Shown: piece by piece, positions 1-9,973 of the stretch
Layout of the letters: every line of letters begins with the position of its first letter
Numbering within the stretch: the first letter of the stretch is position 1
Source: Candidatus Saccharimonadota bacterium
GTDB lineage: Bacteria; Patescibacteriota; Saccharimonadia; Saccharimonadales; Saccharimonadaceae
DNA length: 64,000 bases
Assembly (NCBI GenBank): GCA_017545505.1
Contig: JAFWNB010000005.1
Location: 1-64,000 of the forward strand
Direction of reading: 5' to 3'
The notes under the pieces: generated by a model
Seen by the model: the letters and a program-made list of their open reading frames with translations, nothing else
The model's database searches: none
Told to the model about the DNA's origin: nothing
Position numbers and translations under genes: made by a program

Positions 1-3000
1 CAGCACGTATTATATGTACCACTTGTAGTTGTAGTAGTTAGTTTGACGTAGTTTGGATAGTACGCACCATTACCAGCTGAGCCATATGAAGTGGAAGATC
101 CATTTAAATCACTGTCTAAAATACCACGGTAATAGTAGATTGGATAGTTGTTATTTTCGTCGGTTGCAGTACCGAATACTGACGCATTATAGGTATATAC
201 GCCAGAGTTCGAAGTATCAGTATCTTGGCTATTTGTTGTTGGTTTAGTTATTACCGCCTTAAGGTTTGCGGCAGTTTGAGTACCTTTTGTCATGGATGAT
301 ATTTTGTTATGAAGTGTGGTGTTTACGCAACGTACTGACGTGCCAAGATACTTCGGAAGCTGTGTTGTTCCTGGCGTAACAAGGTCATCAGATATAATAA
401 TTCTAAATGCGCCTTCGCTATTTACATCTCCTAAGGTTGAACCGTTGGTTGACGACCAATATCTTCCGCTTGCTCCTTGACCCCAAATTTTGGAATCGCT
501 AATAAAACCTGCATCGATGAAATTATTAGGGAATTTTCTTAGTAGTTTTGAAACATTTGGAGCTTCTGTGCTTGAATAATATGGCCTTTCTGCGCTACTA
601 TAATTTGCTGGTTCAGTTCCATTATTAATTTTTCTTACAATTAGATTCCAATACTCATTATTGATTTCATTTGCTTTGTCTCCCCCTGATGGTATTCTCC
701 ATCCAGCTGGACAAACTGACGTGGAAACTGTTTGATTCTTAGAGCTTATATTATTGGTATTTGCAACTGCAGCTGGCCAGTTGTAATAATTACCATAACT
801 ATAAATATTAGCATTACCACTTGTTGGTGAAGTAGCTCTGGAAGATGTATTTGTATTATTGTAGCGCGGGATACGTTGGCTTTGATAACTACCAGTTATA
901 TTTGAAGTACTATATTTATTATTAGCCGTAGTTACATCTGCGAAGTTAGCAAGTTGTTCTGAATTTGCAAGCCCCGTGAATACTCCACCAAAGCCTTGCG
1001 CTAGCGAACTATTTGTGGAATTAGCCGCATCCAGCCTTAGGTTTTCCATCATCCAGCAGTTACCATCTGCGAGTTTACCTACGGTATAGACATTGTTATC
1101 ACGAGAATCTGTTAATGCAGTGACGCTGCCAATACTCATATTATTGCAGCCAGTCCAGTTTTGAATAGTGCCAGCTGATTGGACCCATACAGCGTAGAGA
1201 TCTAGGCCGGTAGAATTGAAGTTTGATGCGGTAGTAATGGTTTCATTTGGACCATAAATAGTAGAAGAGCCGCCAGGTTGGGCATTAGGATCTGTGCTCC
1301 AACCAGCAAAACCGTAACCAGAACGTGAGAAGTTGGAGGCGATTAGCTGAACTTCCTGATTACTATATGCCATTTGTTTACCCATGGTACCTTGCACATT
1401 ACTACCATTTGGATGATAAGTGATGTAATTATTGGCAACACATCTAGCCGAATAGCCATAGTAGCGTTCGGTTCCCCAGCTTCCTGGTCTGACGTCTGAT
1501 TTTGTGAGCCGTAGGAAATATGAGCTCTTATTGCCACTTACGGTCGATGTTAGATAACCGCCGTATGAACCGCGATAAGTTGGTGTTGAAGTATTGTAGT
1601 ATCCGGGATAAGTGAAGTTATTTGGATATTGCCTTATTAGTTTGCTTATTGGTATAGCTTCTGTATCTCCTGTGTAATATGGGTTATTGTCGTTATTATA
1701 ATTTGTTGGTTTTACACCGTTGTTTAGTTTATCGACGATAAGTTCCCAATATTCATTGTTTGTTTCATTGTTTTTGTCGCCACCTTCTGGCAAACGCCAT
1801 CCTGTTGGGCAGATTGATGTGTGTATTGTTGTATTGTTTGCGGTAATATTTTCGGTATTTGCTGCTGCGGCAGCCCAGGTGTAATAATTACCGTATAAAT
1901 ATACGTTAGTGTCTGGATATGCTCCCTGTTCGCTATTATCTGAGTAATCTTTGACATAAGTCGGGTTGGTAATTGGACTCGAAATGTTCGATTCATTGTA
2001 GCGTGGGAATCTGTAACCCTGATTATTACCTGTGATATTTGATGTACTGTATTTACTATTTGAAGTTGTGGAGCTAGTAAAGGTATTGGTTTCCGGATTT
2101 GCGAGCCCGTCAAATACGCCACCAAAGCCTTCTGCTAGTGTACTATTTGCGGAATTTGCGCTATTTAATCTTAAATTTTCCATCATCCAGCATTTACCAT
2201 CAGCGAGTCTGCCTACCGTGTAGACGTTGCTATCGCGTGCATCCGTAAGCGCAATTACATCTCCAATATTTATACTTGTACACTCTGTCCAGTTTTGTAT
2301 TGTACCCGTTGGTGCTACCCAAACTGCATATAATACTTTTGTTTCGTTTGCCGTCGTTGCTGCCGGAGCTACGATTGTTTCATTTGGGCCGTAGATAGAT
2401 GCGGAGCCACCTGGTTGAGCAGTGCTATCGAATGACCAACCAGCAAATCCGTAACCCGATTTATAGTAGTTTGATGCCAATAACTCTACTTCATCGCCTT
2501 CTGTTATGTTAGTTAGCTGAACTGTATAATTAGATCCGGTCTTCATGCCCGTTGTAGCATTGGTGGCTCCATTTCCATCGAAGACAATTGTATATCTGTT
2601 AATTACGCATACGCCATATAAAGTAGTATTTGCTGATGGCACGAATGAACCACCTGAAGCGTAAGTGATTGTTGTGGCTGTACTTGATGTACTCCAGCCG
2701 CAAGTGTAATTTGGTTTTGTAATTGTTGGTAGTATTACAGAGGATCCAGCCCATCGAGCATATAGCGTCACCGTAGTTGGTTCGACGTACATCCATGTTG
2801 TACCGTAATCTGTGTATACTGTATTACTTTGTAATACTGGTGTTGAGCTGTTATTGGCAACTTTTACTCCACTAGTGGCTCCATCCCACCATCCTTGGAA
2901 GTCGTAATTAGATGTAAGAGTTTCGGTGCTTGAAATAGTCGCAGATGTTGCCGTAGAGCCGGCTGTAAATCCACTCACTGTATAACTTCTGGTTGGGGTG

Positions 3001-6000
3001 GTGATTGGACCTAATGTTGTTGAACCGAAAGTGGCTGTAGTAGAGGTAGAGCCAGTTGTACCGCCATTGCGATTTAATGTAATTCTATTGATGCAGACGC
3101 CGTAAAGCGTCAGGCTTGCCGACGGTGTAATTGTGGCACCGGAATTATAGTCCCATGATGATGTGGCGGTATCTGATGTGGCCCAACCACAAGTGCTACC
3201 CGTTCTTGTGATGGTTGGTAATGTAACACTATTATATGCTGTTTGATTTGTGTTCCAGCCAGCATATAAAGTGACCGCCCCGTCTTTAGTCCATTGACTG
3301 TTAGCGTTCGTGTATGTTGTGTTGGGCTGTAATTGGGGCGTTGTTGCGTTTGACGCAATGAGCGTGCTTGTGTCGGAAGATGTTTGCCTCCACCCATTAA
3401 ATGTATATCTTACGGTGCTTGAGCTACTTAGGGTTGTTGTGGATGAAATCGAAGCATTCGTTGCGCTTGCAGTTCTAGTAAAACCAGACACTGTCCTGGT
3501 ATATATTACGTTTGAGCGCGTTGGGTTCGTTATTGTTGCAAGCGTAGCAGAACCATAAGTTGCCGTAGTTGAATCAGAACCGCCAATACCGCCATTTTTA
3601 TTAAGGGTTATGGTGTAAGTTTTGGCGGTACAAGTAGCGGTGAGGCTTAAATTGCTGGCTGGTGTGATTGAAGCGCCAGATGCATAGGTAACATCATTCG
3701 TACTGTCGTACCAGCTACAGTTATAGCCAGTCTTGGTGATAGTAGGAAGAGTTTTGGCTTGAGCAGTCCATTTAGCGTAGAGAGCCTGATTTGAAGTAGA
3801 GGTCCAGCGTTTTGATGAGTCTGTATAGCTGGTACTGGCCTGAAGAGCTGGAGTAGTGGCATTAGAAGCTACAAGCGAAGTGCCACTACAAGATGATGCT
3901 ACCCAACCACCAAAGGTGTAGGTGGACGTTAGGGTGGCGGTAGAAGAAGCGGTAGCACCAGATACATTGTTTGTAAACGAGATATTATAGGCTCTCTCTG
4001 GTAAAGTAATGCTGGACAAGGTCGTAGAATAATAGGTAGCAGTAGCTGATGTAGAACCACTAGTAGTGGCACTACATTGATTTAATGTAACAGTGTAAGT
4101 TTGTCTTGCACCGTTATGGGTGACAGCGTTAGTGCCATCACCAATGGTATAAGTTGGGTTAGCGGTAGACGTAGATGATAGTGTACCTACCGCACCAGAA
4201 TCTTTAGCCCATGAACTTAGTTTAGAACCAGTAGTATAGGTTGGGTAGAGATAATAAGCAGTATTGTATGTTAATCCGGAAACGCTATTTCCGCTTGTAC
4301 TAACGGTGCCTACTAAATTGCTACCACTACAGTCACCGCTAGTCTTACAGACCTTGATGCTAGAGACGTAGGTGGAGTTGAAGGATACTTTGAGACTTAA
4401 GTTGTTTTTGATGGTACAGACACCATATAATGTAGTATTGCTTGAAGGTGTGAATGAAGCGCCCGAGGCATAGGTGATAGATGTGGCGCCGGTGGAAGTA
4501 GTGGTCCAGCCACAAGTGTAGCCTGTCTTAGTGATAGTAGGTAACGTTATAGACGAGCTAGACCATCCAGCATATAGTGTAACTTCTGAAGTGCCAGTAT
4601 AATTCCATTTATTATTAGAATCAGTATAAGCGGTGTTTACTAATAAATCACCTGTAGTACCATTTCCTGCGATTTTATGTGTTGCGGCTGCTTCTTGGTA
4701 CCATCCCTTGAAGGTGTAATTACTCGTGAGCGTCCCAGGGGAAGTGCCGCCATTAACTGTGGCTCCGTCCGCATTGTTGCCTGAAGGTGTGGTCCAGCCA
4801 GAAACATTGTATGATCGTTGTGGTGTAGTAATACTACCTAATGCTTGCGCCCCATAATTTAGGTTAACCGATGTTGTTCCTTGCGTTGTTGCGCCATTAC
4901 CATTTAATGTTACATTGGTTATACATACACCGTATAGTGTAGTGTTGTTCGTCGGAGTGATTGATGCACCAGAAGCATAAGTGATAGTTGTAGCAGTACT
5001 TGATGTGCTCCAACCACAAGTGCTACCTGTTCTAGTGATAGTTGGTAGCGTAACGGCGCTATATCCGTTCGCAGTCCAACCAGCATAAAGGATTGTTGTG
5101 CCGTCATAGGTCCATTGACTGGAGTTATTGGTATATGTCGTATTTGCTTGTAATGCGGGTGTGGTAGCATTGCTCGCGATTTTGTTTGTAGTGCTTGACT
5201 CTTTATACCAGCCATTGAAGGTGTATGTTTGTGTACTAGTTTTACTGGAAGTTGAGGATACGGTAGCATTTGCCCCAGATGGAGTTAATGTGAAACCGGA
5301 TACTGAGTATGTGCTATTGGCTCTAGTAGGATTAGTGATTGTAGCTAGTGTATTTGCGCCATACGTTGCAGTGGTAGAACTAGAGCCGTCAGTTCCGCCA
5401 TTCGCGTTCAATGTGATGGTGTATGATTTAGCTACGCAGACTCCGTAGAGTGTCGTGTTTGCCGTTGGTGCAAATGATGCACCAGAGGCATATTGGATAG
5501 AGGTAGCGCCAGTTGAGGTGGTAGTCCAACCACAAGTGTAGCCGGTTTTTGTAATTGTCGGAAGTGTTTTTGCTTGGCCCGTCCAACCAGCATAAAGTGT
5601 TTGGGTTGATGTTGAGGTCCATTTGCCGTTTGCGTCTGTATAGGCAGTGTTAGCTTGTAATACTGGAGTAGTAGCATTTGATGCGATTAGGTGGGTGGCA
5701 GCGGCTTCTTGATACCAGCCGTTAAATGTGTAGGTAGATGTGAGAGAGGAAGAGCTAGAGACAGTCGCGCCATCAGCATTGTTGCCAGATGGCGTAGTGA
5801 ATCCTGAAATAGTATAAGAACGTGATGGTTTAGTGATTGATGATAAGGTTGTGGCTTTGTAGGTTGCAGTAGCAGTGTTTGAACCGCCAGTCCCGCCATT
5901 TTTATTTAGCGTGATTGTGTAAGTTTTTGATTGCCAGATTGCATATAGATTAATATTTGTTGTATCAGTTGTTTGATCGATGCCGTAATATGCGCTTGCC

Positions 6001-6851
6001 TGATATGTATTACCGGGGCAAGTTTGACTACCCGTATTGGCATCATCTGTAGTTGCTACATCGCACCAGCCTACGAAATTATATCCGGTTCGTGTTGGCG
6101 TTTTATCGCTTAATGTTGCTTTGCTATCTATGGTAGCTGTACCGCCTGGGACCGATGCTCCTTGTGGGCTAGTTGGCATATTGTTTACTGCGTCTGTTGT
6201 ATTTGCATTGTAGTAGATACTGTAGGCTACTGGATTTCCTATTGCCGTTATGATAAAGCTATTTGAATAAGAATCTGAAGCTTGAGCATAATTTGCTCTT
6301 GCTCCTATGGCGATTGAATAATTATCGGCGTTATTATTTGCTGATTCCGTAACTGCGATTAATGTGCCCGAGGTGGTTGGCGATGGTAAGAAATTTGTGT
6401 TTTCGATCGTCGTGTTTATCCCACCACTCGTAGTAACGTATTGGCTTGGCCTGTAACCCCATGTGTTATTATATGCTGAATTTGAGCTATAAGTTGCCTC
6501 TGAAATAGCAGTACTAATTGATGGTAATGTGTTGTTGGGATTGCTTACTCCGACTAAATCAGTAGAGTTTTCAGCCTTGATTGACAAAGTATAACCTGTA
6601 AAATTATTGGTTGAAACTGAAATACCGTAATCTTCGGATTTAGCAAATACGCCATTGGCCGATGGCGATACTTCTACGGACATAATGAGAGAATCTAATG
6701 TAAGAGTAAGTGTACTCTGTACGGCTTCGGCATTTACTTTGCTAGATAATGTTATAGCGTTAAATAATATACTAAACGCAATAAAGCATAAAGCTACAAA
6801 AAGACGGTTATTGTTCGTCTTTTTTAGCTTTTGCTTTATTATTGTTCGCAT
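1..6851 (-). CDS. Giant secreted repeat protein: InlB-type B-repeats plus FISUMP-like domains; C-terminus outside the window
   Basis: The frame is open from ATG 6851 to the window edge: 2,283 codons with no stop, so the gene is partial. Residues 1 to about 41 form a signal peptide (basic start, hydrophobic core LFVALCFIAFSILF, ending near VNAEA). From about residue 207 to 1510, Thr/Ser/Asn-rich modules recur with a period near 0.5 kb. Each has a WYxE segment, an LYAGW-type end (Listeria-Bacteroides/InlB B-repeat, Flg_new family) and a TCGW...LYGVC half. Near residues 1530 and 1905 are two FISUMP-like domains (TIGR02145-like: VYTVGxLADGxCWMMENLRL, later CPxGWRxPxGGD). Expected location is the cell surface, probably in adhesion or host-cell contact (inference). 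It starts 6 bases after the gene at 6858-7466 ends, so the two are probably co-transcribed. Any C-terminal anchor lies beyond base 1. Confidence 0.85.
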   Translation of the reverse strand, partial: MRTIIKQKLKKTNNNRLFVALCFIAFSILFNAITLSSKVNAEAVQSTLTLTLDSLIMSVEVSPSANGVFAKSEDYGISVSTNNFTGYTLSIKAENSTDLVGVSNPNNTLPSISTAISEATYSSNSAYNNTWGYRPSQYVTTSGGINTTIENTNFLPSPTTSGTLIAVTESANNNADNYSIAIGARANYAQASDSYSNSFIITAIGNPVAYSIYYNANTTDAVNNMPTSPQGASVPGGTATIDSKATLSDKTPTRTGYNFVGWCDVATTDDANTGSQTCPGNTYQASAYYGIDQTTDTTNINLYAIWQSKTYTITLNKNGGTGGSNTATATYKATTLSSITKPSRSYTISGFTTPSGNNADGATVSSSSSLTSTYTFNGWYQEAAATHLIASNATTPVLQANTAYTDANGKWTSTSTQTLYAGWTGQAKTLPTITKTGYTCGWTTTSTGATSIQYASGASFAPTANTTLYGVCVAKSYTITLNANGGTDGSSSTTATYGANTLATITNPTRANSTYSVSGFTLTPSGANATVSSTSSKTSTQTYTFNGWYKESSTTNKIASNATTPALQANTTYTNNSSQWTYDGTTILYAGWTANGYSAVTLPTITRTGSTCGWSTSSTATTITYASGASITPTNNTTLYGVCITNVTLNGNGATTQGTTSVNLNYGAQALGSITTPQRSYNVSGWTTPSGNNADGATVNGGTSPGTLTSNYTFKGWYQEAAATHKIAGNGTTGDLLVNTAYTDSNNKWNYTGTSEVTLYAGWSSSSITLPTITKTGYTCGWTTTSTGATSITYASGASFTPSSNTTLYGVCTIKNNLSLKVSFNSTYVSSIKVCKTSGDCSGSNLVGTVSTSGNSVSGLTYNTAYYLYPTYTTGSKLSSWAKDSGAVGTLSSTSTANPTYTIGDGTNAVTHNGARQTYTVTLNQCSATTSGSTSATATYYSTTLSSITLPERAYNISFTNNVSGATASSTATLTSTYTFGGWVASSCSGTSLVASNATTPALQASTSYTDSSKRWTSTSNQALYAKWTAQAKTLPTITKTGYNCSWYDSTNDVTYASGASITPASNLSLTATCTAKTYTITLNKNGGIGGSDSTTATYGSATLATITNPTRSNVIYTRTVSGFTRTASATNASISSTTTLSSSSTVRYTFNGWRQTSSDTSTLIASNATTPQLQPNTTYTNANSQWTKDGAVTLYAGWNTNQTAYNSVTLPTITRTGSTCGWATSDTATSSWDYNSGATITPSASLTLYGVCINRITLNRNGGTTGSTSTTATFGSTTLGPITTPTRSYTVSGFTAGSTATSATISSTETLTSNYDFQGWWDGATSGVKVANNSSTPVLQSNTVYTDYGTTWMYVEPTTVTLYARWAGSSVILPTITKPNYTCGWSTSSTATTITYASGGSFVPSANTTLYGVCVINRYTIVFDGNGATNATTGMKTGSNYTVQLTNITEGDEVELLASNYYKSGYGFAGWSFDSTAQPGGSASIYGPNETIVAPAATTANETKVLYAVWVAPTGTIQNWTECTSINIGDVIALTDARDSNVYTVGRLADGKCWMMENLRLNSANSANSTLAEGFGGVFDGLANPETNTFTSSTTSNSKYSTSNITGNNQGYRFPRYNESNISSPITNPTYVKDYSDNSEQGAYPDTNVYLYGNYYTWAAAAANTENITANNTTIHTSICPTGWRLPEGGDKNNETNNEYWELIVDKLNNGVKPTNYNNDNNPYYTGDTEAIPISKLIRQYPNNFTYPGYYNTSTPTYRGSYGGYLTSTVSGNKSSYFLRLTKSDVRPGSWGTERYYGYSARCVANNYITYHPNGSNVQGTMGKQMAYSNQEVQLIASNFSRSGYGFAGWSTDPNAQPGGSSTIYGPNETITTASNFNSTGLDLYAVWVQSAGTIQNWTGCNNMSIGSVTALTDSRDNNVYTVGKLADGNCWMMENLRLDAANSTNSSLAQGFGGVFTGLANSEQLANFADVTTANNKYSTSNITGSYQSQRIPRYNNTNTSSRATSPTSGNANIYSYGNYYNWPAAVANTNNISSKNQTVSTSVCPAGWRIPSGGDKANEINNEYWNLIVRKINNGTEPANYSSAERPYYSSTEAPNVSKLLRKFPNNFIDAGFISDSKIWGQGASGRYWSSTNGSTLGDVNSEGAFRIIISDDLVTPGTTQLPKYLGTSVRCVNTTLHNKISSMTKGTQTAANLKAVITKPTTNSQDTDTSNSGVYTYNASVFGTATDENNNYPIYYYRGILDSDLNGSSTSYGSAGNGAYYPNYVKLTTTTTSGTYNTC

Positions 6852-6857
6852 TTCTTG

Positions 6858-7466
6858 TTATTCTTCCGTGTTTTCTTCTGTTATTGCTTCGGATTCTGTT
6901 TGTTCTGTTATGTTTGGACTTTCGTAAGTGTATGCTTTATAAACCTCATATTTTGCAGAATCGAGTTGTTCTGGGGTAAGTTCTGTATAGTAGAATAGAT
7001 TAAATAATTGCGTTTGACCCGGAGTTATACCTTCGGCATAAAGTGATGAAATATCTAATGTTTTTCCATCGTTGTCTTTCGCGGCTAAATCAATTGCAAT
7101 TGAGGTAATCTGGTCTGATTTATTGGTAACCTCTACTGCTACTATGTCGTGTTTTCCGGTTTCGTCTTCAATTTGGGTATGCCCTTTAATGTTTAGGTCG
7201 ACATATTTTTCTAGAGTTTCTTTGGTGATTTCTTGATCGGCTTCGGTTAGGATGCTGCCATTATAATATATGTCAGTATTCTCCAACACTTCGCCGCTTT
7301 CGCCTCCGTCGGCTGGTTTATTATTTAGCGCTGCTAAAATAATTACGACTATGATCGCAATAATTACAACTGCTAAACAGATGATGAAATATTTATTCTT
7401 AAATAGATTTAGATTTTTAGATTTTTTTAGTTTTGGTGCTGATTCAGTTCTCGCATCTGAATTCAT
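6858..7466 (-). CDS. Membrane-anchored extracytoplasmic protein of unknown function (FxLYD-like domain possible)
   Basis: 202 aa. I place the start at ATG 7466 because AAGGAGG lies 7 bases upstream; the longer GTG-started frame would include the ribosome binding site. It has a short basic cytoplasmic head, one membrane segment (about residues 28-47, FIICLAVVIIAIIVVIILAA), and an acidic outside domain. A segment like VAVEVTNKSDQ...PGQTQLF resembles the FxLYD/DUF4352 type of beta-sandwich seen in Gram-positive envelope proteins; this is a weak resemblance. It lies directly upstream of the giant surface protein and could assist its export or anchoring (inference from position only). Confidence 0.75.
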   Translation of the reverse strand: MNSDARTESAPKLKKSKNLNLFKNKYFIICLAVVIIAIIVVIILAALNNKPADGGESGEVLENTDIYYNGSILTEADQEITKETLEKYVDLNIKGHTQIEDETGKHDIVAVEVTNKSDQITSIAIDLAAKDNDGKTLDISSLYAEGITPGQTQLFNLFYYTELTPEQLDSAKYEVYKAYTYESPNITEQTESEAITEENTEE

Positions 7467-7511
7467 TAATTCCTCCTTTTTCTCCACCTTTTAAATTGCC
7501 GGATGCCAAAA

Positions 7512-7530
7512 ATGCAGCTATTTGCTGCAA
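7512..7530 (-). terminator. Terminator downstream of the SufS-like gene
   Basis: On the minus strand a stem GCAGC/GCTGC closes a 5-base loop and is followed by ATTTTT. It lies between the SufS-like gene (ends 7580) and the gene starting at 7466. Confidence 0.55.
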
Positions 7531-7579
7531 TTATTTCTCCACACACGTCCACTCATATGATTTATTATAGCGGATATGT

Positions 7580-8749
7580 TTATTTTAAGTCAAGGGTTTT
7601 TGCTAAAGTTTTTTTGATTTTTTCAATGTCTTTTCCACTATTTTGGAGTCCAAGTGAAAATCTAATGAGTGGTGGCAAATTTAGTACATGACTTAAGTAG
7701 TAATGTGCGCAAAAATAGCCTGTGCGAGCCATGATGTTTTCACGCGAGAGGGCATTCCCTAGCAAATGAGAATCTATTCCGTCAATATAAAATGACATTG
7801 TTGGGTTTGGCTCATTATTTACTAAGTGGGCTTTGTTTGAACTTTTTAAAAAACTAAACAGTTCCCTGGTGTTATTATTCAGATTTTGCCAAGTTGATTT
7901 TGGTTGACCGTTTAGCCAATCTATAGCTGTACCAAGTGCAACTATTTCTCCCCAGGCTTGCAGACCAGACTCAAAGCGCGTATAGCGGTGCTCTTTGTTT
8001 TCGGCAGAAAGTAGATATGATTCTTTATTCACGTCATCGACCATGCCGCCGCCAATAAATCCGACGTCAAGTTTTTCTTGTAGGGAGTTTTGCCACACAA
8101 TTACTCCAAGAGATGGTGCATACATTTTGTGTGCTGAAAAACAGATTGCGTCGGCCTCAACACCTTTTAGAATATCGCTAGAATGTGCCATGGCTTGAGC
8201 GGCGTCTATAATAATGATACCTTTAGCTTTGTGGACGACTTTGACGATTTCTTTGATATTTTCTAATTTGCGGCCGTCAAAATTTGACGCACAGTTAATT
8301 ACGACGACTGATTGTGTAAAATCGTAGTCATTAGTATTAATTGAACCGTCGTCGTTTCTTTTGATGACTTCGCGTGGAAGGCCAGTTCGATTTGAAAAGG
8401 CGATAGTGGCTAAAAATGGCGAGTTGTGTTCAATGTCGCTAGTGATGATTTTTTTGAATTCGGTGGGTTTTAATTGAGATAAAATTAGGTTTATGCCGTA
8501 GGTAGTATTGAGCGTAAAAGATACCGTGAATTTACGTGGAGATAATTTAAGAAATTTAAGGATTTTTTCTCGAGTAGCTTCGACTTTTTCGTCAGTTTCT
8601 ATGCCCCATTTATATTTGACGCGCTCACCGCATGAGTTATGTTTAGTGTAATAATCGTTTAGTGCATTAATAACTGGACGAGGCCTTAAGCTTTGACAGG
8701 CCGCATCTAGATATACTTCCCCCTCACCTAAATAATCAAAATCATTCAT
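7580..8749 (-). CDS. Class V aminotransferase-fold PLP enzyme, SufS/cysteine desulfurase-like
   Basis: 389 aa, usual length for SufS/NifS-type enzymes. Visible landmarks are a cofactor-stacking His in the DIEHNS segment, the Schiff-base Lys in CFSAHKMYAPSLG, and RTGYFCAHYY, which matches the R-x-G-x-x-C region holding the catalytic Cys of SufS-type (group II) desulfurases. The likely reaction is release of sulfur from cysteine as a persulfide for Fe-S or other sulfur transfer. No sufBCDEU partner is in the window, so the acceptor is unknown. TATAAT at 8757-8762 leaves only 7 bases before the ATG and there is no Shine-Dalgarno sequence, so the mRNA is probably leaderless. A related class V aminotransferase activity cannot be excluded. 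Confidence 0.8.
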   Translation of the reverse strand: MNDFDYLGEGEVYLDAACQSLRPRPVINALNDYYTKHNSCGERVKYKWGIETDEKVEATREKILKFLKLSPRKFTVSFTLNTTYGINLILSQLKPTEFKKIITSDIEHNSPFLATIAFSNRTGLPREVIKRNDDGSINTNDYDFTQSVVVINCASNFDGRKLENIKEIVKVVHKAKGIIIIDAAQAMAHSSDILKGVEADAICFSAHKMYAPSLGVIVWQNSLQEKLDVGFIGGGMVDDVNKESYLLSAENKEHRYTRFESGLQAWGEIVALGTAIDWLNGQPKSTWQNLNNNTRELFSFLKSSNKAHLVNNEPNPTMSFYIDGIDSHLLGNALSRENIMARTGYFCAHYYLSHVLNLPPLIRFSLGLQNSGKDIEKIKKTLAKTLDLK

Positions 8750-8766
8750 AGACTATATTATACAAC

Positions 8767-8885
8767 AAAAAAACTGGAATTAATACTTCGAGGGGCTTCC
8801 GGAGGTCACGACCGAGGATGAGGGCGCGAGCCCTGTAACGACAGGTGCGAGCGACCCGTCCCCGAAAAGTATAATTCCAGTTTTT
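8767..8885 (-). ncRNA. Large branched hairpin element downstream of rplL (terminator with inserted GC-rich hairpins)
   Basis: Two long arms pair almost perfectly: AAAAACTGGAATT... at 8768-8790 with ...AATTCCAGTTTTT at 8863-8885. The GC-rich interior can form three further hairpins: GGTC/GACC at 8804-8813, GGGC/GCCC at 8822-8833 and CCTGT/ACAGG at 8832-8845 (the last two overlap by two bases). On the minus strand it follows rplL and ends in a U-tract, so it can terminate that transcript. The interior is far more GC-rich than the surroundings and is not coding. It may be a REP-like insertion or a structured RNA. Confidence 0.55.
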
Positions 8886-8914
8886 AGGTATTACAATTAG
8901 CTAACTTTGATTAA

Positions 8915-9298
8915 TTAAGCGAGCTCGACAGTAGCACCAGCTTCTTCGAGGGCTTTTTTCATAGCTTCTGCGTCGTCTTTGGCAACTTTTTCTTTAACAG
9001 TTGCTGGAGCGCCATCGACGATAGCTTTTGCTTCACCGAGGCCAAGACCAGTAGCTTCTTTTACAGCCTTAATGACTGCGATTTTTTGTGCGCCGGCATC
9101 TTTTAATACGACGTCGTATTCAGATTTGCTTTCTTCGGCAGCGGCGCCAGCGTCAGTGGCTGGACCAGCAGCAACAGCGACAGCTGCAGCGGTAGGCTCG
9201 ATGCCATATTCGTCTTTTAAGACATTTTTAAGTTCATTTACTTCGAGAACGGTTAATTTAACCAATTCTTCGGCTAATTTTTTAATATCTGTAGCCAT
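8915..9298 (-). CDS. rplL: 50S ribosomal protein L7/L12
   Basis: 127 aa, normal length. It has the N-terminal dimerisation/L10-binding helices ([20 protein letters not shown]), an Ala/Gly-rich hinge at about residues 37-52, and the C-terminal factor-binding domain ([20 protein letters not shown], then [16 protein letters not shown]). It forms the ribosome stalk that recruits translation GTPases. It follows rplJ by 26 bases in one transcription unit and is followed by the branched hairpin at 8767-8885. Confidence 0.98.
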   Translation of the reverse strand: MATDIKKLAEELVKLTVLEVNELKNVLKDEYGIEPTAAAVAVAAGPATDAGAAAEESKSEYDVVLKDAGAQKIAVIKAVKEATGLGLGEAKAIVDGAPATVKEKVAKDDAEAMKKALEEAGATVELA

Positions 9299-9324
9299 AT
9301 TTATCCTTTCTAATTATTTGATTG

Positions 9325-9846
9325 CTAATTTGCATGAGCTTCTAGACCAGAAATAATTCCGGACAGACCACCGGAAAGACCGGAAATGCTGTCGGTGACT
9401 GGTGAAAGAAGTTGTGCCACCACTTGAGCGATAAGTTCGTTTTTGCTTGGCATTGCAGCCAATGCATTAACGTCTTCGTTCGAAAGAGTATTACCCAGAT
9501 CGCTAAAGCCACCAACTAGTTCAAGTGCAGTGTGGGTTTTGGCAAAATTTGCTAAAACTTTAGCTGGAGCAACTTCGTCATTATCAGAAACCGCATATAG
9601 GAGTTGGCCAGTAAGGCCGGTAGTGTCAGTGTCTTTATAGACGGCAATTTGACCCATAGCAACTTTTACTAAACGGTTTTTAACAACTTTGATCTTAACT
9701 CCTGCTTCACGTGCAGCTTTTCTTAGTTCTTGGAGTTCAGCTACGGTTAGACCTTGATATCTGGCATAAACTGTAGTTTTAGCACTAGATAATAGTTCAG
9801 TTAAATCAGCAACCAATGTATTCTTTTTATCCTTTGAAATTGCCAT
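9325..9846 (-). CDS. rplJ: 50S ribosomal protein L10
   Basis: 173 aa, normal length. The N-terminal rRNA/L11-binding domain is clear (YARYQGLTVAELQELRKAAR, VKIKVVKNRLVKVA). The C-terminal helix (ELIAQVVAQLLSPVTDSISG...) is the docking site for L7/L12 dimers. It is first gene of the rplJ-rplL unit, read from the promoter at 9974-10002. The ~125-base leader in between is a candidate for autogenous L10 control, although I could not fold a convincing L10-leader consensus by eye. Confidence 0.97.
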   Translation of the reverse strand: MAISKDKKNTLVADLTELLSSAKTTVYARYQGLTVAELQELRKAAREAGVKIKVVKNRLVKVAMGQIAVYKDTDTTGLTGQLLYAVSDNDEVAPAKVLANFAKTHTALELVGGFSDLGNTLSNEDVNALAAMPSKNELIAQVVAQLLSPVTDSISGLSGGLSGIISGLEAHAN

Positions 9847-9973
9847 AAAAAGTCCTTTGGTTAGATTTAATATTAGTTAGCTAATTGTTAAATAGCGTCA
9901 CCAAATAAATTGTAAGAATTTCCTCGGTGGCATTATTAAGATTTCTCCGCCACTGTCTTTGGTAACTTTTTCT

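Noticed and set aside
53-6000. Many short plus- and minus-strand frames inside the first 6 kb
   Set aside because: They are shadow frames of the giant surface-protein gene, which is open through the whole stretch and does not appear as a complete frame only because it runs off the window.
9847-9973. A recognisable L10-L12 leader RNA structure
   Set aside because: The leader length is suitable, but I could not fit the conserved kink-turn motif by eye, so it is only mentioned as possible.
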